A stretch of DNA of 58,108 nt from contig CAZNRD010000017.1 in the NCBI GenBank assembly GCA_964575425.1, forward strand, positions 1 through 58,108. Direction: 5' to 3'. Origin of the DNA: DATEAV01 sp964575425. GTDB taxonomy: Bacteria; Chloroflexota; Anaerolineae; Anaerolineales; E44-bin32. Made by a program: the position numbers and the translations under genes. Shown here one piece after another: positions 1 to 8,037 of this stretch; position 1 is the first letter of the stretch, and the number at the start of each line of letters is the position of its first letter. Below the pieces are notes generated by a model. The model had not been told where the DNA came from, made no database searches, and worked only from the letters and a program-made list of their open reading frames with translations.

Positions 1-2
1 CC

Positions 3-1139
3 TTGCCGACGCGCACGCCCTTGATCTCGTCGTTTGGCGGCATCCCGGCAGGACAGCAGGGCGGTGTCCCGGCTGTGGCGGTGGGCAGCGGTGTGGGGCT
101 GGAAAGCGGGGCGGCGTCCGGGTCTCCCTCTGGCGGCGGGGCGACTACGTCTTCGGGCGTCCTGTGGGGAGCGGCGGCAGCGGCGGTGATTGCCGCAGCG
201 ACGGCGGCTGCGCTGGAGGCGGCCAGGAAGAGGCAGGAGGAGGAAGAGCGGCTGAAGGCCGAGATTGCCAGGAAGAACGCCGAGGCCGAGGCAATTGAAG
301 CGCAGATCCAGCACAACGTGAGCCTGGCACATCTGGCGGTGCTGGCGGCGGCGGCAGCGGCCGCGACGGCGAAGGCCGCGAAGGACAAGGCCGAGGATGA
401 CGAGGGATGGCCCTCGGAGAGCCGCTTCGTAAGCACACACCAGCCGCAGACACCAGCGGCAGGACAGCCGCCTCCATTCGACCTGGCGAAATGGAAGCAG
501 CAGGAGTACGGGCCATCCCCAGGCCGGCAGAGGACTGATAGCCAGGCATCCCTGCAGGAGCTGACCGCGGTTCACAAGGTCGTTCCCCCGTTGTGGGATT
601 CAACTGCCTTGAGAAATGGGTCATTGCATGCGCAGTTCTTCGTGGGTTCTGCGCCGTACGCTCCCATTCCAGGGAATCCTAACGATCCAGCTATTGCGAT
701 CGGAGGAGCCGGGGCATCCTGGAAACTCCTCCTTTTGAGGCTTCTTCACAGGGTTCTTGCCCCATTCGCGAACGCTGACTATCTTCGAACAGCACCACCC
801 AACGTAGATGTCACTCTCTACTACGCCGGCTACGCGGACGGCACGCTGAGCATTCGGGGGGCCATTCTCGAGAATCGCTCGACAGCGAGGCTTTTTGTTG
901 CTAACGTCGAGATAGAGGGACCAGGCGGTAGTCAGACCGTGTACCCGGTGGAATCCGGCGGATTCCTCTCCTTTCCGCCCTCGGCGGGCCCTGGCGAGAC
1001 GGCCTGGGTCTGGTTCGACAATTCGCCGGGCGGGGGAGCACTTGGGCCAACGGCGGAAGTGTTGTTGTATCTCACGACAGCGGAAGCACCGTATTCTCTG
1101 AGTTGGCAAGTGCAATGGCCTGGGAACTCAGCACAATGA
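3..1139 (+). CDS. C-terminal part of a surface-type protein (5' truncated by the window edge)
   Basis: The frame is open to the window edge, so the true start lies upstream and only the last 378 or so residues are visible. They begin with a Gly/Ser-rich stretch. A very Ala-rich hydrophobic segment follows (about residues 50-70), then a charged Lys/Glu/Arg coiled-coil-like stretch (about 72-105), and a second Ala-rich helix. The rest, from about residue 135, has the alternating pattern of a beta-sandwich domain (about 265-378) and no catalytic motif I recognise. The hydrophobic-then-coiled-coil design suggests a membrane-attached or exported structural protein. The stop overlaps the next gene as ATGA, so the two are probably translated together. 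I cannot name the family. Confidence 0.6.
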   Translation: MPTRTPLISSFGGIPAGQQGGVPAVAVGSGVGLESGAASGSPSGGGATTSSGVLWGAAAAAVIAAATAAALEAARKRQEEEERLKAEIARKNAEAEAIEAQIQHNVSLAHLAVLAAAAAAATAKAAKDKAEDDEGWPSESRFVSTHQPQTPAAGQPPPFDLAKWKQQEYGPSPGRQRTDSQASLQELTAVHKVVPPLWDSTALRNGSLHAQFFVGSAPYAPIPGNPNDPAIAIGGAGASWKLLLLRLLHRVLAPFANADYLRTAPPNVDVTLYYAGYADGTLSIRGAILENRSTARLFVANVEIEGPGGSQTVYPVESGGFLSFPPSAGPGETAWVWFDNSPGGGALGPTAEVLLYLTTAEAPYSLSWQVQWPGNSAQ

Positions 1140-1720
1140 GAGACGTGCGCTTGGGCTGCGCGCGACTGCCGACGCGTCCGTCTACACGACGCTGCAGCCC
1201 TCCGTGTATCATATCCAACCTTTCCCGGGTACTGCCTGGCGTTTCATGTGTTGTTGCCCTAATACTGGCAGGGTGTGAGATACTCCAACGTGATGCCCGC
1301 GAGCGGCAGTTCCAAGAGCAGTTCCCTTATCGCGACCTCAACCGCACTCTCTGTTTGGACACCATAGAGGGAGTAACGGAGACCGCGATTGGGCGTGTCG
1401 TCACACTCGAGCTCGTGAACGAGAGTGATCACACCGTCGCGTTTTCGCCGAAAGAAGGCATTGTGGGTCTTGTGTATGACGCAGAGGGTAGCGAATGGGT
1501 GGAGATCGAAAACGTTGTTGTCTACCCGGACATTGTGTTGGGGCTAGGCCCTCGTGGAGGAGGCCTGCCAAACGCAACGGCGGTGTACTTCAAGCCCATC
1601 CTCGAGGAATTTCTGGATGCGATCAATATACGCGTTCTGGCAATTGGCCGCATCTGGGATGAGGATCACGGCTTTGGTGAACCTGTCGCAGCCTATATTG
1701 ACCTTGCGCTCGAGCGCTAG
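1136..1720 (+). CDS. Putative lipoprotein coupled to the upstream surface protein
   Basis: A 194-residue protein if the ATG overlapping the upstream TGA is used (ATGA). I chose it over the TTG at 1103 because of that overlap. A long basic N-terminus is followed by a hydrophobic stretch ending in a lipobox (LAGC, Cys at about 47), which predicts lipidation and membrane anchoring. The mature part has strand-rich segments such as VTLELVNESDHTVAF, like small Ig-like or DUF4352-like folds that stabilise surface assemblies. No enzyme motif is visible. GC content is lower than in neighbouring genes, so recent acquisition is possible. The function is unknown. The link to the upstream protein is inferred from coupling only. 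Confidence 0.6.
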   Translation: MRDVRLGCARLPTRPSTRRCSPPCIISNLSRVLPGVSCVVALILAGCEILQRDARERQFQEQFPYRDLNRTLCLDTIEGVTETAIGRVVTLELVNESDHTVAFSPKEGIVGLVYDAEGSEWVEIENVVVYPDIVLGLGPRGGGLPNATAVYFKPILEEFLDAINIRVLAIGRIWDEDHGFGEPVAAYIDLALER

Positions 1721-1944
1721 GTAACCTCACACCGAGGGTGGCGGTCGAGCCGATTTCGGCCTACGGGCGTCTTGCGATGGTAGCCGCGCGTTCGGCCAGG
1801 CCCCTCGCTCCCTCATCTTGGCCTCCATCGTACTATGTGTGACAATGGCTGCAACTGATGACGCTTGCAGTGCTTGCCAAATAGCCGCCATACTGACTGG
1901 CGAAGCCTGCGGCCCACCCTGGTCTCCTGCCGCCCATCGCCTCC

Positions 1945-2151
1945 ATGCCGTTCTGGAAGGCACTGCTGCTGGTGGGCCTGGGGGGCGGGTTGATTCTCGC
2001 GTTTGCCAGTTGGTTGTTCTCATCCATCCTCCACCTTCGCTGGGGCCTCACCGTCTGGCCCGTCATCCACTTCTGGTTCTTCACTCTGATGTCGATCTAC
2101 ATGTGGTGGGCCTGGCGGCCGCGGCGCAAGCACGGCCGCTGGCTGCGGTAG
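1945..2151 (+). CDS. Small two-helix membrane protein
   Basis: A 68-residue ORF with two strongly hydrophobic segments (about residues 5-28 and 36-54), rich in Trp and Phe, and a basic tail ending in RRKHGRWLR. This matches a small inner-membrane protein with an inside C-terminus. No clear Shine-Dalgarno lies before the ATG. The next ORF (2161) is in the same frame, separated by one TAG and three codons, so the two may once have been one gene or may be read through. The family is not recognised. Confidence 0.4.
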   Translation: MPFWKALLLVGLGGGLILAFASWLFSSILHLRWGLTVWPVIHFWFFTLMSIYMWWAWRPRRKHGRWLR

Positions 2152-2160
2152 TGTGGCTCC

Positions 2161-2574
2161 GTGCTAGGGACTGTGTACCTCTCCGCCTTGTTCATGGCGG
2201 GAGGCGTCATCTACTGGGACGCCCTCCTTGCAGCGCCGTGGAACCGGATCGTCAACGGCGTCTCGATCGCGCTGTTCACCCTGGTCTGGCTCCTCCCTGC
2301 CATCTCCGAGAAGGCCGCCAGGCGAATTGCCTACGCCCAGGACCGCTTGAGCTTCAAGATGCTCGCCTTCGGCAGCCCGGCCGCCCTGATGGTGACCGCC
2401 GGCGTCCTGGGTGCCAACTTCGGCCTGCATGGAGGGCCGTCTGCAGCAGGCCAAGTCGACCCCAGGCTCGTGGTGTTGGCCTTCATGTTCCGCATTTTCG
2501 CCATCGGGCTGGCTCAATACAACGCCCATCACTTCTGGCCCTATCGCCCGTGGCAAAAGGATGAGGAAGCATGA
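2161..2574 (+). CDS. Putative four-helix membrane protein
   Basis: A 137-residue ORF with hydrophobic segments near residues 3-17, 32-48, 66-84 and 100-118, ending in a charged tail. The start is uncertain: GTG 2161 gives the longest product and ATG 2194 is an alternative. Neither has a good ribosome site. It is in frame with the preceding 68-residue ORF. Its TGA overlaps the ATG of a 22-codon ORF (ATGA at 2571). The hydrophobic periodicity makes it more credible than the longer ORF that overlaps it in another frame. The function is unknown. Confidence 0.45.
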   Translation: MLGTVYLSALFMAGGVIYWDALLAAPWNRIVNGVSIALFTLVWLLPAISEKAARRIAYAQDRLSFKMLAFGSPAALMVTAGVLGANFGLHGGPSAAGQVDPRLVVLAFMFRIFAIGLAQYNAHHFWPYRPWQKDEEA

Positions 2575-2639
2575 GCATCTGGATGGTGGTGGCCGGGATC
2601 GTGGGCGCCTGGATCGGCACTCAGTGCCCGTGCCCGTAG
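2571..2639 (+). CDS. Possible 22-residue membrane microprotein
   Basis: This short ORF begins with an ATG overlapping the previous stop (ATGA), the usual sign of translational coupling. It encodes one hydrophobic helix (MSIWMVVAGIVGAWIG) and a short tail with two cysteines (CPCP). It lies in the gap before the TPR gene at 2685. A short ORF of this kind can occur by chance; only the coupling and the helix argue for a real product. Confidence 0.25.
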   Translation: MSIWMVVAGIVGAWIGTQCPCP

Positions 2640-2684
2640 GGCATGTGGCTCTGGCGGCGGCGCCCCAGAGGCTGAGGAGGCAGT

Positions 2685-3386
2685 ATGCTGAAGGTTTGGT
2701 GGCGCAAGATTCAGGCCAGACGTGCATTTCACCAGGGGACCGAACGCTCCATGCAGGGGGACTACCGCCGCGCCGTCGCCCTGCTCAGCAAAGCCATTGC
2801 CGCTGACCCCCTGCAGGCGGACGCGTTCCTGCACCGCGGCATCGCCCATCTCGACAGCGGACAGGTCGAACAGGCGCTGGATGATTTCAACGCAGCCATC
2901 CGCCTCGCCCCAGCCCAGGTTCTGGGTTACTACAACCGTGCCCTGGCCTGGCTCGAACACGGCGATGAAGAACGGGCCCTGGCCGATCTGAACCAGGCCA
3001 TCCGCCTCGACCCGGCCGACGCCGATAGCTACAACTGGCGCGGCATGGTGTATTTCCAGCGCGGCGAGCACGAGCGCGCCCTGGCCGAGTTCGACCGCGT
3101 CCTTGAACTGGGCGAACCACGCTTCGGCTACACCGGCCGCGCAGTCGTCCTGGAGAAGATGGGCGATCTGGCCGGAGCAGCAGCCAGTTGGAGCAAGGTG
3201 CTGGAACTCGATCGGCACAACGCCAAGGCGCTGTGTTGCCGAGGGCTGCTGCTGGAGAAGATGGGAGAGCCGGAGAAAGCCCGGGGCGACCTGGAGCAAG
3301 GCTTGAGGCGCAGCGGCCAACTACGTGACCACCTGCGGCAGCAGGCCGAGGAGGCGCTGGCGAGGCTGAAGCCGATCGCCACCTGA
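2685..3386 (+). CDS. TPR-repeat protein
   Basis: A 233-residue protein made almost entirely of tetratricopeptide repeats from about residue 20 to 225, roughly six to seven units with the W-LG-Y-A-F-A-P pattern (for example YYNRALAWLEHGDEERALAD). There is no signal peptide or membrane segment, so it is probably a cytoplasmic scaffold for protein-protein contacts. The ATG has a clear Shine-Dalgarno (AGGAGG, 2673-2678). It converges with the TPR gene ending at 3491. A GGGCGG/CCGCCC stem-loop lies just after its stop (3389-3414). The partner is unknown. Confidence 0.85.
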   Translation: MLKVWWRKIQARRAFHQGTERSMQGDYRRAVALLSKAIAADPLQADAFLHRGIAHLDSGQVEQALDDFNAAIRLAPAQVLGYYNRALAWLEHGDEERALADLNQAIRLDPADADSYNWRGMVYFQRGEHERALAEFDRVLELGEPRFGYTGRAVVLEKMGDLAGAAASWSKVLELDRHNAKALCCRGLLLEKMGEPEKARGDLEQGLRRSGQLRDHLRQQAEEALARLKPIAT

Positions 3387-3490
3387 TCGGGCGGCAGCAG
3401 ATGATGCCCCGCCCAGCGCTTCCCCAAGAGCCTGGCGCGCTTCCTACTCCGCCGTTTCAGCCAAGCGCAAGTTGAGAGCGACCAGGCAGC

Positions 3491-4909
3491 CTACGGAGTG
3501 GATTGAGGAGGTGGGGTGACAGTGGGGACCGGGGTGGTCGGGGCGGCGGCGCACAGCGCCAGGCTCTCGCGGGCAATCCCAGTCACCACCGGGTCGTCGC
3601 TGTAGGCGGCCAAGAGCAAGGAAAAGATGCGCTCCGCGTCCTGACAGGCGGTGGGGCGGTCGGGGGCGGTGCGGAAGTAGACCAGGACCGAGCCGTAGGT
3701 GTAGTAGTACTCGAGCGAGTCGTCGCTGAGCTCCAACCCGGGTACGTCTACCCCATACTGCCGGGCCTCGGCGCTGTCGGGATCGCAGCCGTAGATGAAC
3801 TCGCACATCACGCGGCGGCTGACCTCCGCTGAGCAGCCGTCCACGGCGCACTCGAGCACGACAACCGCACTTTCGTAGTTGCGGGCGCGAAAGAAGACCA
3901 GGCCCAGTCGGCCGTAGATGTCGGGGTTGGCCGGATCGATGGCCAGCGCGCGCTGGATGTTGCGCGCGGCAATGAAGAACTCTCCCTGCTGCAAGTAGGT
4001 CCGTCCGATGGCCAGGTAGGGGGTGGGGTCTTCGATCTTGAGCTGAGCGTTAATACGGGCTGCCCGGTCGAAGTACTCCAGCGCAGTGTCGATTTCGCGC
4101 AGCCGGCGGTAATTGGCGCCGATCAAGAGATAGAGGTATGTGAAGTTCGGCGCTACCGCTGCAGCGACGCTGTATTCCTCGATCGCCAGCCGGTACTGAC
4201 CGTTGCTCTCTAGGACCGTGCCGAAAACGCGATGGATATCCATGCTGTACGGGTCCCTGGGGTCGGCGCGGGAGACAGCCTGGGATGCGAGGTCGATGGC
4301 CTGGGCAAACGACTGCTGGTCGATCAACACTTCCGCAGCGAAGGCGAGAGCCAGTGGATTACCGGGCTCGAGTTGAAGGGCGCGGACGGCGGCGGTCTGG
4401 GCAACCGTGAGGAATTCCTCACGCCGGTTCGGCCCGCGAAGGACGGCTTCGGCCGAGGCCGACCAGTCGTAGACCAAAGCACGGATGGCCTGGGGGAAGG
4501 CGTCATCGGGCGCCAGTTCGACGGCACGGTCCACGGCCTGGCGTGCATCAGTCAGCAGAGCGCGCCGCTCCTCCGCCGTCGTCTGAAGCGCGCTGAAATA
4601 GGTCTGGACGCGGGCCATTTCGGCCCAAAGGCGAGCGTCATTGGGATATGACTCAACGCCCTTACGGTAGGCGGCGATTGCCGCTTCCAGGGCTCCAGCA
4701 GAGAAGTAGGCGGCACCGGCGTCGGCATAGGAGAGGGAAGTGCGGGTGGGTGTGGGCGGCGGCGAGAACAGGGGCTGGATGCGTTTGGTCTGCAACATCC
4801 ACAGGACTGCAACCCCACCTGCAATCAGCATCAGGTAGAGGAACATCCGGATCGGATGAGAGCGGGGGCCTTCCTGGCTGAGGCGCAGCCGATCGCCGGT
4901 CAGGCGCAT
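3491..4909 (-). CDS. Membrane-anchored TPR protein
   Basis: About 472 residues. It has a basic N-terminus, one membrane helix (MFLYLMLIAGGVAVLWML, about residues 22-39), a Pro/Thr linker, and then TPR units over most of the remaining length. A Cys-rich insert (about 365-395, five cysteines) could form disulfides outside the membrane. The C-terminus returns to a Pro/Thr tail. I chose ATG 4909, 19 bases after the upstream stop; a start at 4975 would overlap the upstream gene by 47 bases. Its end shares a YYYTYG motif and surrounding sequence with the upstream gene product, so the two are probably tandem paralogues. Probable role: a periplasmic-side or extracytoplasmic scaffold. Confidence 0.8.
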   Translation of the reverse strand: MRLTGDRLRLSQEGPRSHPIRMFLYLMLIAGGVAVLWMLQTKRIQPLFSPPPTPTRTSLSYADAGAAYFSAGALEAAIAAYRKGVESYPNDARLWAEMARVQTYFSALQTTAEERRALLTDARQAVDRAVELAPDDAFPQAIRALVYDWSASAEAVLRGPNRREEFLTVAQTAAVRALQLEPGNPLALAFAAEVLIDQQSFAQAIDLASQAVSRADPRDPYSMDIHRVFGTVLESNGQYRLAIEEYSVAAAVAPNFTYLYLLIGANYRRLREIDTALEYFDRAARINAQLKIEDPTPYLAIGRTYLQQGEFFIAARNIQRALAIDPANPDIYGRLGLVFFRARNYESAVVVLECAVDGCSAEVSRRVMCEFIYGCDPDSAEARQYGVDVPGLELSDDSLEYYYTYGSVLVYFRTAPDRPTACQDAERIFSLLLAAYSDDPVVTGIARESLALCAAAPTTPVPTVTPPPQSTP

Positions 4910-4928
4910 CTCTACAGCCCTAATGGGT

Positions 4929-6164
4929 TCACCGTGCAGGAGCGGGCGTCGGTCGAGGGGTGGGGGTGGGCTCAATCACGCCGCACAGAACCAACCCCTG
5001 CACGGAATTGGCCTGCGCAATGGCATCATCGGGCACGCCGCGGATCAGCGTCTCGAACAAGGGAATGGCCTGGTCGCAGTCGCCGCTTCGGGCCAGGGTC
5101 AGCCCGTACGTGTAGTAGAACTCGACGACGCGGGGTCTGGCCGGGTCCAACGGGAGTCCCTCCACCACTATGCCTTCATTCGTCCTGCCGCCGCGCACGG
5201 CCAGGGCCAGTTCGGGCACGGCCTCTGCGTACTGGAAGTTGTGATACAGCATGCGGCCGAGGTTGCCGTGCAAGAAGGGATCAGAGGGCCTGAGCCGCAC
5301 GGCTTCTGCTGCCCATTGGCTGGCCTTGCCGTACTCCCCGATCCCGGCGTAGGTATGGGCCAACAGCGTCAGGGGCGTGGGATCGGTGGGGGCCAGGGCG
5401 ATGGCGTTGGTGTAGCTGTCGACGGCCAGCTCAATCTCACCCTGAGCGCGGTACATGTTGCCGAGGGAGATGTGCAGGAGTGGTAAGTTGGGATTGAGGG
5501 CGATCGCCGTCTGATAGTAGGTGACCGCATCGCTGTAGCGCGCGACGCGTTCCAGCACATATCCCATGGCCCGATGTGCTTCCACCAGCCGGGGGTCGAG
5601 CTCCAGCGCGCGCCGCGCCGCGGCTCCGGCTTCGTCGTAGAGGTCGGAGTCGGCCAGGATCTCAGCGCGGTAGGCATGAATCAGCGCGTTGTCTGGGTCC
5701 AGAGCGAGGGCGGTCTCGATCTCCTGTCGGGCTCGGATGAGGTCCCCGGTGAAATCGTAGGCCCAGGCCAGCACCGCATGCCCGAGCGCGGAGTTGGGAT
5801 CGATCAGCACGGCGTCCTGAGCGCTGGTCACCGCATCCTCCGGGCGGCCGACGAAGACCTGCACTCGCGCCAGTGCGATGTAGTAGGCCGCCTGACCGGG
5901 ATCAACAGCGATGGCCTGGCGATACGCCTGCTCCGCCTGAGCGAGCTTGCCGGAAGCGAACAGGCTCTCGGCTTCGAGGATGAACGAGGCCGGGCTGCGC
6001 GTGGGCGTTGGCGTGGGGATCAGGAGCGGCGGGACTGTGGGAACCACGGCAAACTGCAGATACAGGCCGGCCACGATCAACGCCAGCAAGGCCAGGATGC
6101 GGCCTGGACGGGAGCGCCGGCGGCGCGATTTCCGGAGGTTCCACTTGCTGCCGCTGAGGTACAT
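4929..6164 (-). CDS. Membrane-anchored TPR protein
   Basis: A 411-residue protein with a very basic N-terminus (RKSRRRRSRPGR), one membrane helix (about residues 22-42), a PTPTPTR linker and about nine TPR units from residue 58 to 385, then another Pro/Thr tail. The topology predicts TPR repeats outside the cytoplasm. It is the first gene of a two-gene unit with the next TPR protein downstream. A promoter with TTGACG and TAAGAT (18-base spacer) lies at 6198-6227. It is divergent from the third anchored TPR gene at 6256. The partner is unknown. Confidence 0.85.
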   Translation of the reverse strand: MYLSGSKWNLRKSRRRRSRPGRILALLALIVAGLYLQFAVVPTVPPLLIPTPTPTRSPASFILEAESLFASGKLAQAEQAYRQAIAVDPGQAAYYIALARVQVFVGRPEDAVTSAQDAVLIDPNSALGHAVLAWAYDFTGDLIRARQEIETALALDPDNALIHAYRAEILADSDLYDEAGAAARRALELDPRLVEAHRAMGYVLERVARYSDAVTYYQTAIALNPNLPLLHISLGNMYRAQGEIELAVDSYTNAIALAPTDPTPLTLLAHTYAGIGEYGKASQWAAEAVRLRPSDPFLHGNLGRMLYHNFQYAEAVPELALAVRGGRTNEGIVVEGLPLDPARPRVVEFYYTYGLTLARSGDCDQAIPLFETLIRGVPDDAIAQANSVQGLVLCGVIEPTPTPRPTPAPAR

Positions 6165-6197
6165 GGATGGATGGTGGACTGGCGGAACAGGGCATGC

Positions 6198-6227
6198 ATC
6201 TTACCATCCGGCGCGGCGCAGCGTCAA
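6198..6227 (-). promoter_or_regulatory. Sigma-70-type promoter for the anchored TPR gene pair
   Basis: On the minus strand, the -35 TTGACG (6222-6227) and -10 TAAGAT (6198-6203) are separated by 18 bases. The predicted mRNA start is near 6191, about 27 bases before the ATG at 6164. It sits back to back with the -10 element at 6243-6248 on the other strand, so the two divergent units may share control. Confidence 0.6.
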
Positions 6228-6242
6228 GCGCAGCGGGCGCGG

Positions 6243-6248
6243 TATAAT
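6243..6248 (+). promoter_or_regulatory. -10 element TATAAT, predicted leaderless start
   Basis: A perfect TATAAT ends seven bases before the ATG at 6256. The mRNA would therefore begin at or next to the start codon. No convincing -35 hexamer is visible at the right distance. Confidence 0.5.
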
Positions 6249-6255
6249 GCGCCGC

Positions 6256-7281
6256 ATGTCTCCCGATGAAACGACGCCGGCGGATCTGGAAGCGACGCGG
6301 CCTTCTGCGGCCGCCGAGGCGCTGGAGCAGCCCCCCGCCTCTCCAGTCCCGAAGCGCCGCCTCCTGTGGCTCGTCCCGATCATTCCCCTGGTCGTGCTCC
6401 TAACCGCGCTGGCCGGCTATCGGGACGGCATCAAGGCCCGCCAGGCTGCCCACCATCAGGCGCTGCTTGACATTGCCAAGGCCCAGTTCGAACAGGGATT
6501 GGCTGACCTGGAAGCGGGCCGCTACGACCTCGCCCGTCAGCGATTCGAGTACGTAATCCGCATCGATCCATCCTACCCGGGCGTGATCGAAAGACTTGCG
6601 GAAGTGCTGGTGGCCATGGGCGCCGCCGCCCCCACCATCACCCCCGCCCCCACCCCAACCCCAAACCTGGCCCCGGTCGCCGAACTGTTTGACCAGGCCG
6701 AAGCTGCCTTCGCCGAGCAGGACTGGACGCGCGTCATCGACACACTGCTCGCGCTGCGCGCCAAGGATCCCCAGTACCGCGCCGTCGAGGCCGATGGCAT
6801 GATGTACCTGGCCCTGCGCAACCGCGGGCTGCGCCTGATCCGCTACGAGTGGCAGCTCGAGGCAGGCCTGTACGACCTCAGCCGCGCCGAGCGGTTCGGT
6901 CCGCTCGATAAGGAAGCCGAAGACTGGCGCACCTCCGCCCGCTACTACCTGCTGGCCAACACGTACTTCGGCCTCGACTGGGGCATGGCTGCCGACATGT
7001 TCTTCAACATCTGCGTGCCGGCAGCCCTGTGGGCCTCGTGCGACCGCGTCGCCCAGGCAGCCCAGCGCTACGCCGAACAGCTCGGTGCCATGCCCGACCC
7101 GTGTGCCGCACTCCAGGCGTACGAAGAATGGGAGTGGCCCAGCGACTTCCCCGTACTGCAGCCGCTGTACGACGCAGCGCGGACGCTGGACGACCGCTGC
7201 CGCGCCAGCCAGCCACCTACGCCCACAGCCACCGAAACCCCCACGCCAACCCCGGAAGCCCCTCCTGGCCCGGGCGGCTGA
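6256..7281 (+). CDS. Membrane-anchored protein with TPR-like repeats
   Basis: About 341 residues: an acidic N-terminus, one membrane helix (LLWLVPIIPLVVLLTALAGY, about residues 32-51), a first TPR-like unit (about 65-105), a Pro/Thr linker (TPAPTPTPN), a second helical repeat region (about 125-300) and a Pro/Thr tail. This is the same plan as the two minus-strand anchored TPR proteins. ATG 6256 was chosen because TATAAT ends seven bases upstream. ATG 6247 is in frame but overlaps the -10 element. The anchored repeats suggest assembly or sensing outside the membrane. No enzymatic motif is seen. Confidence 0.7.
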   Translation: MSPDETTPADLEATRPSAAAEALEQPPASPVPKRRLLWLVPIIPLVVLLTALAGYRDGIKARQAAHHQALLDIAKAQFEQGLADLEAGRYDLARQRFEYVIRIDPSYPGVIERLAEVLVAMGAAAPTITPAPTPTPNLAPVAELFDQAEAAFAEQDWTRVIDTLLALRAKDPQYRAVEADGMMYLALRNRGLRLIRYEWQLEAGLYDLSRAERFGPLDKEAEDWRTSARYYLLANTYFGLDWGMAADMFFNICVPAALWASCDRVAQAAQRYAEQLGAMPDPCAALQAYEEWEWPSDFPVLQPLYDAARTLDDRCRASQPPTPTATETPTPTPEAPPGPGG

Positions 7282-7507
7282 CGCAGTAGTTGCCCCGCCC
7301 GGTCCAGATTGCTCAATCGAAACGCATACCTCCTCGGACCGAATGGTCGTGCGAAAAGACCAAGCAAGCCCAATTGGTTCCCCCAGCCGGCTGTGATTTC
7401 CATCCTTGGTGGCTCTTCCGCTCGGCCCAGTCGCCCTCGTCGCTTCCCGGGGCCGCCGCGGGCACGGTCCTTGCATCCCAGCCTGTCCACAAAGGGGACG
7501 ACGAAGG

Positions 7508-7954
7508 ATGCCACTGCTGCTTGAAGCGGGAACCTGGTTGGGCGCTTGTGCCCTTTACTTCGCCTTCGCCGCCGCACAGGGCGCCACCATACGCCACATG
7601 CGTATGGGGAAGAGCCTGAGAGCAGCCGCCGCGGCCTCGGCGATCTACCTGCCCGCCACTGTCCTATTCCTGCGCTACGAGCCATGGCGGCTGGCGATGC
7701 GCATGATTCCGGTCGCCACTGGCCTACTGGTGCTTGCCCTGTTCATCTGGCGACCAAGTGGCATTCGCCCCTGGTGGCAGCGCTCCGTGGTCCTCCGCTA
7801 CCTGGCAAGCACGATGGCGATCTCGGCGCTGGCGCAGATCGGCCTGGCCTGGGCTTCGGCCTCGGCTGCCGCCGCGGTCGTGGCCGCGGCGGCTGTATTG
7901 GCGGGCTGGGCTTCGCTGCGAGCATCCTCGCGAGTGTCGCTGCACCCTGTCTAG
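7508..7954 (+). CDS. Small polytopic membrane protein
   Basis: A 148-residue protein with about five hydrophobic segments (near residues 8-25, 38-55, 62-80, 92-112 and 116-136) and few charged residues. The ATG follows a purine-rich AAGGGGA site (7491-7497) at a somewhat long spacing. The 226 bases upstream contain no gene or RNA that I recognise. Its neighbour is the RNase Z gene, with no sign of shared function. The family is not recognised. Confidence 0.5.
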   Translation: MPLLLEAGTWLGACALYFAFAAAQGATIRHMRMGKSLRAAAAASAIYLPATVLFLRYEPWRLAMRMIPVATGLLVLALFIWRPSGIRPWWQRSVVLRYLASTMAISALAQIGLAWASASAAAAVVAAAAVLAGWASLRASSRVSLHPV

Positions 7955-7984
7955 GCCGCGCAAGCCTCACATCCCGGCCTGGGG

Positions 7985-7990
7985 TACAAT
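7985..7990 (+). promoter_or_regulatory. Possible -10 element upstream of RNase Z
   Basis: TACAAT lies about 48 bases before the TTG start of the RNase Z gene. No good -35 is visible, so this is a weak call. Confidence 0.3.
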
Positions 7991-8037
7991 GAGCGACCTG
8001 ATTGCCGGCCCAGACGGCCGCCCAGCCGGGGACACCC

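Noticed and set aside
170..370. GCG/GCC-rich tract looking like a trinucleotide repeat
   Set aside because: It is coding sequence for Ala-rich helices with mixed codons, not a true tandem repeat.
1818..2564. A 248-codon frame overlapping the small membrane ORFs
   Set aside because: Its product is an Arg/Pro/His-rich mix without a recognisable fold, whereas the overlapping frame has clear membrane-helix periodicity and an ATGA link. Neither is fully proven.
6625..6665. CCCACC/CCCCAA run resembling a microsatellite
   Set aside because: It encodes the Pro/Thr linker of the anchored TPR protein; the same linker type occurs in its paralogues.
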